A stretch of DNA of 64,000 bases. Origin: Aureispira sp964404215 (GTDB lineage Bacteria; Bacteroidota; Bacteroidia; Chitinophagales; Saprospiraceae). A model generated the notes under the pieces. The model saw only the letters and a program-made list of their open reading frames with translations. It made no database searches and was not told where the DNA came from. This document shows positions 25,147-33,838 of the stretch, one piece after another. Within the stretch, counting starts at the first letter, position 1. Each line of letters starts with the position of its first letter. Both the position numbers and the translations under genes were made by a program. The stretch is taken from NCBI GenBank assembly GCA_964404215.1, contig CAYOJF010000007.1, positions 9,565 through 73,564 on the forward strand. Direction: 5' to 3'.

Positions 25147-25178
25147 TTTGAATAATTACCGTTCATATTGTATCTTTA
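25147..25178 (+). promoter_or_regulatory. Promoter of recQ
   Basis: TTTG (25147-25150), a 20-base spacer and TATCTTTA (25171-25178) fit the Bacteroidota sigma-factor consensus TTTG-N19/21-TAnnTTTG except for the last base. The expected start point near 25185 leaves a leader of about 35 bases before the TTG start codon. It also excludes the ATG at 25178 as a start, because that ATG overlaps the -7 box. Confidence 0.6.
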
Positions 25179-25220
25179 TGCTGGAGAAAATAAATTCTAT
25201 TTCTACTAAAAAAAAGCCCT

Positions 25221-27356
25221 TTGAGCGTTACACCAACAGCCTTATTAGAAGTGCTAAAAAAGCACTTTGGATATAATAGTTTCAGAAGTCCACAGGATGA
25301 AATCATTGCCAACATATTGGAAGGAAATGATACTGTCGTACTCATGCCTACAGGTGGTGGAAAATCAATCTGTTATCAACTTCCCTCTCTTGTTTTAGAT
25401 GGACTCACTTTAGTTGTTTCGCCTTTGATATCGCTAATGAAAGACCAAGTAGAAGCACTCAAAAGCAATGGAATTGGAGCAGCTTATCTTAATTCTAGCC
25501 TAGGCAAAAAAGAAGAGGCAGCTATTGAACAAGCCCTAGAAAATAAAAGTATTAAGTTACTTTATGTATCGCCAGAACGTGTTATGGCACCTAATTTCAT
25601 GTCTTACCTTAAGCTGTTAGATGTGAAATTAATCGCTATTGATGAAGCTCACTGTGTGAGTAGTTGGGGACATCATTTTCGCCCAGAATATCAAAAGCTC
25701 TACCTACTCAAAAAAGAATTCCCCCATGTCCCGACCGTAGCCCTCACTGCTACGGCAGACAAAGCCGTTCGTTCTGATATTGGTGAGTTGTTGGGTATGA
25801 AAAATCATAAGACGTTTATTTCTTCTTTTGATCGCCCCAATTTGTCCCTATCTGTATTGCCAGGGCAAAAAAAATGGGAACAGATACAGCGAATTGTCCA
25901 AAAGAATGAAGGTAAAAGCGGTATTATTTATTGTAATAGCCGCAAATCCACCGAAAGTCTTTATGCTAAATTAGCTGCCAAAGGCTACAAAGCAGCTTGC
26001 TACCATGCGGGTATGCCCAACCGAGTCAAAGAAAAAGCTCAAGAGGCATTTATACAGGGGAGTATTGACATCATGTGTGCAACCGTTGCTTTCGGAATGG
26101 GGATTGACAAACCTAATATACGCTATGTGATTCATCACAATATGCCTGGCAATCTAGAAGGATTTTATCAAGAAATAGGACGTGCTGGACGAGATGGCAA
26201 TCCGTCCGAAACTATTTTGTTTTATAGCTATAGAGATGTACAAACACAACTTTCGTTCATAGAAGATATTGGACATGCTCAATACAAAGAAATACAGCTT
26301 GCCAAGCTTAATAGAATGCAAGAATATGCAGAAGCTCAAATTTGTAGACGCAAAATACTCTTAAGCTACTTCAGTGAAGTACTAGAAGAAGACTGTGGTA
26401 ACTGTGATGTCTGTAAAAATCCACCCAAATATTTTGATGGTACGGTCCATGCTCAAAAAGCTCTTTCTGCTATTGCTCGTACCCAACAAACAATCGGTCT
26501 TTCTACTACGATAGAAGTACTGAAAGGACAATATAGCGAAACAGTTCGTAGCAAAGGCTTGGCAAGTGTCAAAACCTTTGGAGCAGGAAAGGACACCACC
26601 GCTTTCGCTTGGCAACTCTACCTACAACAGATGATTCAACAAGGGATGATTGGCATTGACTATAAGGACAAATTTAATCTAAAATTGACCGACTTGAGCT
26701 GGAAAATCCTAAAAGGAGAAACCGCTGTCAATTTAGTGAATTACGATGTCATCAAACAACGTCAAGATGAACAGAAAAAAGCGGCTAAAAAGACCATCAA
26801 AACCAGTACCAAAGACCTAGGACTATTAGGTCAGCTCAAAGAGCTGCGTCGTCAAATTGCCAGCGAAATCAGGAAGCCTGCCTTTGTTGTATTCAATGAT
26901 GCTAGTCTTCAAGATATGAGCGAAAAAGCTCCTGTTACCCTCCTAGATTTCTTGGAAGTATCTGGTGTTGGAGAGCACAAAGCTGAGAAATATGGGAAAC
27001 AATTTTTGAAAGTCATTCGTAAACATAGGCAAAGTGAGTTTGGTGGCAATACACACGAATACACTTGGAAACTTTATCAAGAAGGCAAAAGTGTTGCTGA
27101 AATAGCTCAATCAAGAGGTATTACCATGACCACTATTTATTCGCACTTAGCTCATCTTTTGTCTTTCAAAGACGAACTGAATATTTTTGACTTTCTAGAC
27201 AAAAACGAACTCAAAGAAGTCGCCCGTGCTGCCGAACATCTAGGACTCCAAGAAGGGTTAAAATCCTATTTTGAATTCCTAGAAGGTGAACTAGACTATG
27301 GGAAAATACGTTTAGGATTAGCTTACCTTCAGAAACAAGCAAAAAATCAAGATTAA
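25221..27356 (+). CDS. recQ: ATP-dependent DNA helicase RecQ
   Basis: A 711-residue 3'-5' DNA helicase. Motif 0 is FGYNSFRSPQDEII, Walker A is LMPTGGGKSICYQLP, DEAH is LIAIDEAHCVSSWGHHFRPEY, then LTATAD, FDRPNLSLSV, GIIYCNSRKSTE and the motif VI region QEIGRAGRDG. The zinc module follows (CRRKILLSYFSEVLEEDCGNCDVC), then the RQC winged helix, the HRDC domain (LLDFLEVSGVGEHKAEKYG) and a C-terminal helix-turn-helix extension (EGKSVAEIAQSRGITMTTIYSHLAH), as in longer Bacteroidota RecQ. No in-frame ATG precedes motif 0, so translation is taken to start at TTG 25221. It acts in recombination and replication-fork repair. Confidence 0.93.
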   Translation: MSVTPTALLEVLKKHFGYNSFRSPQDEIIANILEGNDTVVLMPTGGGKSICYQLPSLVLDGLTLVVSPLISLMKDQVEALKSNGIGAAYLNSSLGKKEEAAIEQALENKSIKLLYVSPERVMAPNFMSYLKLLDVKLIAIDEAHCVSSWGHHFRPEYQKLYLLKKEFPHVPTVALTATADKAVRSDIGELLGMKNHKTFISSFDRPNLSLSVLPGQKKWEQIQRIVQKNEGKSGIIYCNSRKSTESLYAKLAAKGYKAACYHAGMPNRVKEKAQEAFIQGSIDIMCATVAFGMGIDKPNIRYVIHHNMPGNLEGFYQEIGRAGRDGNPSETILFYSYRDVQTQLSFIEDIGHAQYKEIQLAKLNRMQEYAEAQICRRKILLSYFSEVLEEDCGNCDVCKNPPKYFDGTVHAQKALSAIARTQQTIGLSTTIEVLKGQYSETVRSKGLASVKTFGAGKDTTAFAWQLYLQQMIQQGMIGIDYKDKFNLKLTDLSWKILKGETAVNLVNYDVIKQRQDEQKKAAKKTIKTSTKDLGLLGQLKELRRQIASEIRKPAFVVFNDASLQDMSEKAPVTLLDFLEVSGVGEHKAEKYGKQFLKVIRKHRQSEFGGNTHEYTWKLYQEGKSVAEIAQSRGITMTTIYSHLAHLLSFKDELNIFDFLDKNELKEVARAAEHLGLQEGLKSYFEFLEGELDYGKIRLGLAYLQKQAKNQD

Positions 27357-27369
27357 GAGCATCCTCTAA
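27354..27369 (+). repeat. Motif variant overlapping the recQ stop codon
   Basis: TAAGAGCATCCTCTAA: the TAA is the recQ stop codon. It shares TAAGAGCAT with the family at 1807 and 3414. Confidence 0.4.
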
Positions 27370-27433
27370 ATAGATTAACCAATAAGCTTTTTCCCCTTGT
27401 CTTATTTGGCTGGTATCTAGTAAATCTAGATAC

Positions 27434-27463
27434 CCTAATCCTTAACGAACACGTTCGTTATTA
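27434..27463. promoter_or_regulatory. Palindrome upstream of the DUF547 gene
   Basis: AACGAAC (27444-27450) and GTTCGTT (27453-27459) are perfect arms two bases apart, 18 bases before the ATG. The left flank TAATCCTT resembles the end of the repeat family at 3256 and 8293. It could be an operator, a leader hairpin or a repeat remnant. Confidence 0.35.
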
Positions 27464-27476
27464 ATCTTAATTTCAA

Positions 27477-28895
27477 ATGAAAAATTTATTTTTATTGGGA
27501 GGTCTACTTGCCCTCCTACTATTCACAGGCTGTGAAAAACCAGTAGAAGAGCCAATGCCATCTACTTTCAATCATGATCAGTGGAATACTTTACTAAAAA
27601 AGTATGTCAATACAGAAGGTAAAGTTGATTACACGAACTTCAAAGATGATCTACCACAACTAGATACCTACATCCAATACTTAAAAGACAATGTACCTAC
27701 TACAGAGTGGTCTGATAACAAAAAAATGGCTTATTGGATTAATTTGTATAATGCATTTACTATCCAGCAAGTATTACAGAATTATCCTATCAATAGTATC
27801 AAAGACATAGGAAATGGTGATATTTGGAATACAGCTCAAATAGCTATTGGAGATCGTAGCTATACACTAAACCAGATAGAAAAAGAAAACTTAATCCTTC
27901 AATTTGGAGAAGAAAAAGTACACTTTGCCATCAACTGTGCCGCTAAATCTTGCCCTCCTTTGTTTAATAAAGCATGGGAAGAAGATAATATTCAACAGTA
28001 CTATACTGATCGTGCCACTGCTTTCATCAATAATAGCACGTATAATATTATTACCAATAATAGTGTTATTATCTCTGCCATTTTTGATTGGTATACCAGT
28101 GATTTTGGTGGCACTGCCAATTTAATCCCTTACTTACAACAATACAGTACAACAACCATTGATAATAACGCTACAGTACTCTTTAGTAATTACGATTGGG
28201 ATCTTAATGACCAAAAAACAGCTACCCCTCCTCCTCCAGCAAATACCTTAAGTCATGCTAAATGGGATTCTTTGTTACAAGTGCATGTCAATGCAGCAGG
28301 AGAAGTAGATTATGCTAGTTTCAAAAATGACCTTAGCATATTAGACAACTATATAATCCATCTTCAAAATAACGCCCCCAATAGCTGGACAGCTAATAAA
28401 GAAATGGCTTATTGGATCAATCTATACAATGCCTTTACTATTCAGCAGGTATTAGTAGAATACCCTGTCAATAGCATTACTGATATTGATAATGGAGATA
28501 TTTGGAATGTACGTACAGTGACTGTAGGCGGTACCGCCTATACACTCAATCAAATTGAGCAAAATCAATTACTGACCAAATTTAGTGAACCAAAAGTACA
28601 CTTCGCCGTCAACTGTGCTGCTAAATCTTGTCCTCCTCTACTCAATAAAGCTTGGACAGAAAGTAATATTCAGCAAAACTATACTGATAGAACAAATCTA
28701 TTCATCAATGACGCTACACACAATCAACTGACCGCGAGCAGCATTCAAGTTTCTAAAATTTTTGACTGGTATGCGAGTGATTTTGGTGGCCCAAGTGGAA
28801 TTGTACCTTATTTCCAACAATACAGTACGACTACTATCAATAACAATGCAACCGTTACTTACAACAACTATGATTGGGCACTGAATAAGCAATAA
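27477..28895 (+). CDS. Lipoprotein with two tandem DUF547 domains
   Basis: A 472-residue predicted lipoprotein (LLALLLFTGC lipobox). Two copies of a DUF547 domain follow, about residues 32-245 and 255-470. Each carries W-x-x-LL-x-x-[YH]VN-x-x-G-x-VDY, MAYWINLYNAFTIQQVL, DIWN, YTLNQIE and VHFA[IV]NCAAKSCPPL. The last block (NCAAKSCPPL) holds conserved Cys and is the family signature. The copies are close to each other, showing an internal duplication. DUF547 proteins usually have one domain; the fold is suspected to be thiol-enzyme-like, without proven activity. It is a single gene with a good terminator at 28944. Confidence 0.85.
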   Translation: MKNLFLLGGLLALLLFTGCEKPVEEPMPSTFNHDQWNTLLKKYVNTEGKVDYTNFKDDLPQLDTYIQYLKDNVPTTEWSDNKKMAYWINLYNAFTIQQVLQNYPINSIKDIGNGDIWNTAQIAIGDRSYTLNQIEKENLILQFGEEKVHFAINCAAKSCPPLFNKAWEEDNIQQYYTDRATAFINNSTYNIITNNSVIISAIFDWYTSDFGGTANLIPYLQQYSTTTIDNNATVLFSNYDWDLNDQKTATPPPPANTLSHAKWDSLLQVHVNAAGEVDYASFKNDLSILDNYIIHLQNNAPNSWTANKEMAYWINLYNAFTIQQVLVEYPVNSITDIDNGDIWNVRTVTVGGTAYTLNQIEQNQLLTKFSEPKVHFAVNCAAKSCPPLLNKAWTESNIQQNYTDRTNLFINDATHNQLTASSIQVSKIFDWYASDFGGPSGIVPYFQQYSTTTINNNATVTYNNYDWALNKQ

Positions 28896-28943
28896 ACTTG
28901 CTCTATTACAGTTTCTACAAATTGTTAGTTAAAAAGTAGCTAT

Positions 28944-28990
28944 GAGAAAGTCCCTTCATCTAGTTTTGATGAAGAGACTTTCTCTTTTTA
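28944..28990 (+). terminator. Terminator after the DUF547 gene
   Basis: GAGAAAGTCCCTTCATC (28944-28960) pairs with GATGAAGAGACTTTCTC (28968-28984) with one mismatch, followed by TTTTTAG. Confidence 0.8.
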
Positions 28991-29022
28991 GATGATTTGC
29001 CATATTCTATGACTTGTATAAA

Positions 29023-29427
29023 TCAATTCTGAATTTTTTGTTTATCAAATATTTGATTCAGAAGATGAACTATTCTATTAGACCCCTTAAATGCTTTTCC
29101 ATACTGGATGTAAATTCCATCTGTCAATATTATCCACTTTTCTTCTTTAATTTCGAGATAGAATTTTTTGTATACATTTGCTCCTACTTTACCTTTAAAG
29201 GGAGATTTTTTATTCAAAAGAAACAGAACTTTTTTTAAGTATTTATTCTCTTCTAAAATCATAATCTGTTCGCTCCTAAACTCACGATCACCTTGAAAAT
29301 CTGCATCCCAATTAATACCTTTAGTTATCGTCCATTTGGTAACAATTGCGGATCTAAAGGTGTTTTGTGCGTTGCTATTACTCTTGATGGTGAGTATTAG
29401 TGTTATTAGCAATAGAAGCTGTTTCAT
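29023..29427 (-). CDS. Hypothetical exported protein
   Basis: A 134-residue protein with a signal peptide (MKQLLLLITLILTIKSNSNAQ) and a basic mature part containing NTFRSAIVTKWTITKG, EFRSEQIMILEENKYL and EEKWIILTDGIYIQYG. No family is recognised. ATG 29427 gives a conventional signal peptide; the frame opens six codons earlier. It is the last of a minus-strand series of unrecognised genes from 32.4 to 29.0 kb, noticeably more AT-rich than the flanking genes. The gene upstream ends 20 bases away. Confidence 0.5.
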   Translation of the reverse strand: MKQLLLLITLILTIKSNSNAQNTFRSAIVTKWTITKGINWDADFQGDREFRSEQIMILEENKYLKKVLFLLNKKSPFKGKVGANVYKKFYLEIKEEKWIILTDGIYIQYGKAFKGSNRIVHLLNQIFDKQKIQN

Positions 29428-29447
29428 TATTATTCCTCCTTTCACTA

Positions 29448-29792
29448 TTAAGACAAATGGAAATCATCATCTATGTCAATTATATTAATTCCTCCGTTAG
29501 AAATAATTTCTCTATTTCCTCTGCTATCTTTTATTTTTTGCCACCAAAGCCTATCATTTTTCTCTTCTCTTATATTGCTATCTAAATCTAGATTAATATC
29601 CTCCCAGACAAATGAACCACAATAATAGGAACATCTAACTACTATAAGGTAAGTAGGTCTTTTTATAGAATCTTTCTCTAATCTTAAAATAAGTCTACGT
29701 AAACTGAGCGAATAATCCCAGACTAATAAATCACCTCCTTTATATAGCTCAAAGAGTTGCTCTAATCTTTTCTCTTCTTCCAAAATTTCCAT
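29448..29792 (-). CDS. Hypothetical small acidic protein
   Basis: A 114-residue cytosolic protein, MEILEEEKRLEQLFELYKGG..., rich in Asp, Glu, Ile and Trp (CGSFVWEDINLDLDSNIREE, then DRLWWQKIKD). It has no signal peptide and no recognised family. Small acidic Trp/Asp-rich proteins of this type often turn out to be immunity proteins of toxin systems, but no toxin is visible next to it. It is 20 bases upstream of the exported 134-residue protein on the same strand. Confidence 0.5.
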   Translation of the reverse strand: MEILEEEKRLEQLFELYKGGDLLVWDYSLSLRRLILRLEKDSIKRPTYLIVVRCSYYCGSFVWEDINLDLDSNIREEKNDRLWWQKIKDSRGNREIISNGGINIIDIDDDFHLS

Positions 29793-29996
29793 AGTAATGT
29801 CGTTTAAAAGATAATTGGAATAAATTGACTTCCTATTATATACCCAATGTATTGTAGCTAATTTACATTTGATTGCCCATCACTGAGGCGATAACTAAAT
29901 AAACTAGCCGCACGACAGTAACTGATTGTCGCTACTGGTATGACACTAGATGACTTACTTCTGAGGAGGACCACCTTTTTTAGATATTCATCTTTC

Positions 29997-30686
29997 CTAC
30001 TTTTGCGTCCCAGTCCAGCTAACCCACTGAGGAAGATTACCTTTGTTCTCTTTCATAAATAGATACAAGTCTAGTAACCTTTCAGCTTCTTTAGCTATTG
30101 CTTCATTATTCGAACTTGACAAATCTTCAATTATTCGTTTAGCACTCTCATTATTAGATCCAAAAAGTATTCCCATTGCTTTGAATATATGTTCATAATA
30201 TTCAAAATAGCTATCATTCTCTTTAGGTATTAAGTGGCAAACTTTGCTGGCAAATTCAATAGTAAATACCTCCTTATTACCATAAATCAAATCCATTACT
30301 CTTTCAGATATACCAACTATTTCATCTATACACTTAAATCTAGATTCATAATTTTCTAACATTTTAAAACCTAGACGAACTGTATTTTCACAAATAAATG
30401 AGGAGTCAATTCTTGATAACTCAAAAATTACAATTAATACCCTAAAAGAATCTAAACAAAGTAACCGTTTTGAAACAATCTCTTCAACTATTGATGATAT
30501 GTTCTCCTCTGAAAAAAGACTAATATTCTTTTCTAGTAATAATTTATTCTCATCAACTAGGTCTAAAAACAGTAATTCTACATTTTCTAATGTAGCTATT
30601 TCAAAATCGTGGCTAGATTCAAAATGTATTACTGTAGATATTTTTTCTAAATATACACATTGCGAAAATAGTATTTTGTAATTCAT
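29997..30686 (-). CDS. Hypothetical helical protein
   Basis: A 229-residue protein, predominantly alpha-helical by pattern (ENISSIVEEIVSKRLLCLDSFRVLIVIFELSRI, AKRIIEDLSSSNNEAIAKEAERLLDLYLFM), compatible with a HEAT/ARM-like helical repeat. There is no signal peptide; it ends WVSWTGTQK. No family is recognised. After its stop, the minus strand reads KKGGPPQK then stop (about 29958-29984), which may be the tail of a lost gene. It belongs to the AT-rich orphan-gene series. Confidence 0.5.
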   Translation of the reverse strand: MNYKILFSQCVYLEKISTVIHFESSHDFEIATLENVELLFLDLVDENKLLLEKNISLFSEENISSIVEEIVSKRLLCLDSFRVLIVIFELSRIDSSFICENTVRLGFKMLENYESRFKCIDEIVGISERVMDLIYGNKEVFTIEFASKVCHLIPKENDSYFEYYEHIFKAMGILFGSNNESAKRIIEDLSSSNNEAIAKEAERLLDLYLFMKENKGNLPQWVSWTGTQK

Positions 30687-30794
30687 TCTTATAAAACTTT
30701 ACCAATTAGTCCCTATCTATGAGTAATACTTTTTCAAGGGCATTTATTCAATTCCTTAATCCTCAAGAGCTAATTTAGACTTTTGCCCTACACT

Positions 30795-31217
30795 TTAAAT
30801 CAAAAAGTTAGAATATATTATCTTAGGGGTATATAAAAATTCTAAGTACAGCTTTTTATCTGGCGTCATTAAAGGAAACCCTTGTGCTGATACATGTAGT
30901 ATTGCTTCCCAGTAATTAATAAATACACTAGTATCTAGTTTAAATACAGGTTCCTCATAACCTATTTGTAAGTAAACCGTATCATATTCTTCTAACGCTG
31001 ATTTTTCTAAACGTGAAATGATTTCAGATGAATATAAAGTCCCCCAATTCATACTTTTCCTATTCTCTACTAGTTCCCAGGCAATATTTCCTCTAAATTC
31101 TTTAAAATCTACATTAGATGGTAGAGAACATCTCTGCATTATATCTAAATTACTAGAATCAGGTTTCCTAAAATTGTTTTTGATATTTTTCAAAATAGGA
31201 TGTGATATTGCGTCCAT
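30795..31217 (-). CDS. Hypothetical protein
   Basis: A 140-residue protein starting MDAISHPILKNIKNNFRKPD with CSLPSNVDFKEFRGNIAWELVENRKSMNWG and VYLQIGYEEPVFKLDTSVFINYWEAILHVS. It has no signal peptide or membrane helix. No family is recognised. The makeup again suggests an immunity-type or accessory protein. It starts 11 bases after the end of the secreted protein upstream, so the two are probably cotranscribed. Confidence 0.5.
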   Translation of the reverse strand: MDAISHPILKNIKNNFRKPDSSNLDIMQRCSLPSNVDFKEFRGNIAWELVENRKSMNWGTLYSSEIISRLEKSALEEYDTVYLQIGYEEPVFKLDTSVFINYWEAILHVSAQGFPLMTPDKKLYLEFLYTPKIIYSNFLI

Positions 31218-31228
31218 AATAATATTAA

Positions 31229-31724
31229 TTAGCTTTCCTTTTTCTTGATATATCTAATGAAAGGATTTCTCTTATATTTTAAACATTCCATCAAATCTCC
31301 ACCTATGTATCCTCCTTCATGATAAAAATTAGAATTAGCAAGAACGCTAGGTTTGTAGATACAAGTTCGAGTAAAAATTAAATATTTTTTAGAATCAGAA
31401 CTTCTGCTATAAATAGAGTGACGAAAATTCTTTTCCAATAATATTTTATCAAATGACAAAAAGTAATTGACTTTTTGTATAGTTTGTTTATTATATATTG
31501 TTGTATCACTTATATAATAAGAGTCTTCTATTTTAATTTTATACAAATAACACTTTTTCTTCTTCCAAATAGAAGTACAAGGGCATCTAGCTATTAAAAC
31601 TGGCTCTTCTATTTCTATTGAAATTACGTATGTTTCGTCTCCCCTCAAAGGAATAGAACAAGCATTTTGACTTAAGATTGGTTCTGACAAAAATATTATT
31701 ATTAAACATAATAAACTATTCAGG
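31229..31724 (-). CDS. Hypothetical secreted protein, 5' end lost in assembly gap
   Basis: The frame is open to the edge of the N run. The residues before the first usable start codon read NSLLCLIIIFLSEPILSQNA, clearly the hydrophobic core and cleavage region of a signal peptide, so only a few N-terminal residues are missing. The mature part has several Cys (SIPLRGDETYVISIEIEEPVLIARCPCTSIWKKKKC...) and an aromatic/basic C-terminus (FIRYIKKKES). No family is recognised. The DNA is extremely AT-rich: the 60 bases from 31441 contain 10 G/C. It sits one gene from another secreted protein of similar size across the gap. Confidence 0.5.
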
Positions 31725-31824
31725 NNNNNNNNNNNNNNNNNNNNNNNNNNNNNNNNNNNNNNNNNNNNNNNNNNNNNNNNNNNNNNNNNNNNNNNNNNNN
31801 NNNNNNNNNNNNNNNNNNNNNNNN
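31725..31824. other. Assembly gap (100 N)
   Basis: Exactly 100 N, the conventional placeholder for a gap of unknown size. It interrupts the 5' end of a secreted-protein gene, so missing sequence of any length, including a gene or mobile element, is possible. Confidence 0.95.
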
Positions 31825-31906
31825 GAACATGTAAGCCTAATGCTATGACATTATAGCGTGATACTAGTTGGTTTATTTTGATGAAGATTACCTTTTTTCG
31901 CCCTTT

Positions 31907-32392
31907 TTATGTTTCAAAAGAAAGTATTTTTTTATTGCTCTGATCTATAGACAAGGAAAAGTGCATATTCCCTCTTTCATGTAATATACTGATGTAGTTC
32001 TTCTTCCAATCTACATTCTTATTGATTATAGCTTCTTTGAAACAACTCAATTCTAGGAGTATATTACCTTTGTATTTGTAAGGTATTATTTGTATAAAGT
32101 ATTTTGAGCAATCAATCTCTAAACCTTGTAGAGTAAAGCCAGCATTCTGTATATTTTGATTATACTGATTAAAATATTCTTTTATTAATGAATCTACTAG
32201 ACACAGATTTACAGAGTCTTTACTCAAAGATTTTGAGTCTTCAAAATAAGTTTTCCAATTATCTGTAGTTTTTGATTGAAGTATTACATATTTACTACTA
32301 ACAATGGGACATGGTTCTTTTGATTCATGAATGTTCCAACTAAAAAAAAATATACTTATAAAGTAAGTTATATATACACTCTCTTTCATCAT
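31907..32392 (-). CDS. Hypothetical exported protein
   Basis: A 161-residue protein with a hydrophobic N-terminus (VYITYFISIFFFSWNIHE) acting as a signal peptide or anchor. The mature region includes PCPIVSSKYVILQSKTTDNWKTYFED, LCLVDSLIKEYFNQYNQ and IDCSKYFIQIIPYKYKGNILLELSC. It has several Cys and no recognised domain. It is the first gene of the minus-strand orphan series, about 180 bases from the assembly gap edge. Start ATG 32392 has a second ATG directly after it. Confidence 0.5.
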   Translation of the reverse strand: MMKESVYITYFISIFFFSWNIHESKEPCPIVSSKYVILQSKTTDNWKTYFEDSKSLSKDSVNLCLVDSLIKEYFNQYNQNIQNAGFTLQGLEIDCSKYFIQIIPYKYKGNILLELSCFKEAIINKNVDWKKNYISILHERGNMHFSLSIDQSNKKILSFET

Positions 32393-32537
32393 TACCTTCG
32401 TTTTTCTTTATTTCAACTTTACCCTATTCTGTAGCCTCGCTTGCCTCTTCAAGACTATCTAAAAAGTATGCATAATGTGTAAGGGCGGCTATTTACGGTA
32501 AAAAACTTTCTTACATCATGTGTGATAAGATTTAATT

Positions 32538-32630
32538 TTATTTCGTCTTTAAATATTTTTTCACATGTTTTGAGCTTGTTATCACCTCAAGCTCTGTAAG
32601 CTCTTCCACATTTATCTTTTTGATACTCAT
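32538..32630 (-). CDS. Possible 30-residue peptide or truncated gene start
   Basis: An ATG-initiated frame on the minus strand reads MSIKKINVEELTELEVITSS... and ends ...KHVKKYLKTK. It has a coherent amphipathic composition in an otherwise frame-poor 260-base stretch (32393-32656). It begins 26 bases after the beta-helix gene stop. It may be a small peptide or a gene start cut short by decay. Confidence 0.25.
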   Translation of the reverse strand: MSIKKINVEELTELEVITSSKHVKKYLKTK

Positions 32631-32656
32631 GTACCTCTAACTAAGTCTATTCGCTT

Positions 32657-33739
32657 CTAAAAAGAAATACTCTTTTTTAATTTTTGGCTGTATTCTACCG
32701 TACCCATTATTTCTTTATCAGAGCTATTATCTTGAGTCAATGCTCGCAACTCTTCATTGGATATTTTCCCCCAATAGTTGGTTCCTACCTGCAATACTTC
32801 CAGTTCCTTATCCGAATGGTTGGTAGATACCGCTATATGGTATTTTTTGCAGTTGTGAAAGTTATTCTGTTCTACAATAGATTTGCCTCTATTGTAATAG
32901 GAAGCCGATAGAGAAAGGTTAGTGGTATTATTCTTAAAGTCATTGGATTTGACAAAGAATGAAGAGCGTCTGGTCATCTTGTAAAGTTTGATGGCATTGT
33001 CTTCAAAATTAGAAAATTCATTATGGTAGATATTCACAATACCCCCACCCAACATCCAAACAACAACTCCTGAGTGACGCCCTTTGCCTGAAAATTTACT
33101 GAGTTTGTTATTACTAAATGTGGTCGTTCCTCCCAACATGATAGAATTACAATTCGTCATCTCATTGTGCTGAATAGTTGCTAGACTAGTATTTCGAATA
33201 TTGAAAACACGGTTACAATTGTCAAAACTAGAATATCGAACCCAGATTTCTGCCTGTCGTTCTGTTTGCAGAGCGGTATAACAATTGGTTATTTCACAGT
33301 TCGTCAACTTCAAATCACACCCCTTTGTCCGAATAAGTTGAGCAGGACTTTCTCCTGTTCCTTCAAAAACACTGTATTCAAACTGACAACCTTCTTTGGT
33401 CTCTGGATCAAAATCATTGCACTCTTTCGTAAAAACAAAGCCATTCCAGTCTCCTCCATTGAGTCCACTGAAAGTAATTTTTTGTCGTTTATTGCCTATC
33501 GCTATTAAGTTGCCTGCTACTACAATCTTCGTTTCTTTCGAAAACAAAACTTTGACTCCAGCTTCTATCGTTAGTGTTGCCTCTTTGAATATAGCTAAAT
33601 CATTCGTAACAATATATGGACTATTGGCTCGAAGCCATTGGGCATCTTGCTCGATGTGTTGACTAATATAAGTAGTAGCTTGTACCCAATGGGTACAAGC
33701 TACTATCATCAAAATACTAAGTATCGTTCTCAAAAACAT
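32657..33739 (-). CDS. Exported right-handed beta-helix protein
   Basis: A 360-residue protein with a signal peptide (MFLRTILSILMIVACTHWVQA). The rest is a series of short strands and turns typical of a parallel beta-helix (PbH1) protein: SPYIVTNDLAIFKEATLTIEAGVKVLF, KITFSGLNGGDWNGFVF, then repeating CEITNCYTALQTE, SFDNCNRVFNIRNTS, NEMTNCNSIMLG and NDFKNNTTNLSLSASYY rungs. The opening, where a sentinel value of a calculated cap precedes GAGVKVLF-like sequence, is common in Bacteroidota surface proteins. There is no T9SS sorting domain and no catalytic motif, so enzyme activity on polysaccharide is unproven. Single gene. Confidence 0.8.
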   Translation of the reverse strand: MFLRTILSILMIVACTHWVQATTYISQHIEQDAQWLRANSPYIVTNDLAIFKEATLTIEAGVKVLFSKETKIVVAGNLIAIGNKRQKITFSGLNGGDWNGFVFTKECNDFDPETKEGCQFEYSVFEGTGESPAQLIRTKGCDLKLTNCEITNCYTALQTERQAEIWVRYSSFDNCNRVFNIRNTSLATIQHNEMTNCNSIMLGGTTTFSNNKLSKFSGKGRHSGVVVWMLGGGIVNIYHNEFSNFEDNAIKLYKMTRRSSFFVKSNDFKNNTTNLSLSASYYNRGKSIVEQNNFHNCKKYHIAVSTNHSDKELEVLQVGTNYWGKISNEELRALTQDNSSDKEIMGTVEYSQKLKKSISF

Positions 33740-33838
33740 GGTATAATATTATATCAAGCTACTAAATACACTATAAACTAAGATTTCAAATATTTTTAAG
33801 CGAGACTTTTTGTACACTTTATCGTTAGGTACTCACCT

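Noticed and set aside
25178..25223. ATG 25178 as recQ start
   Set aside because: It is out of frame, runs into TGA and overlaps the promoter -7 box.
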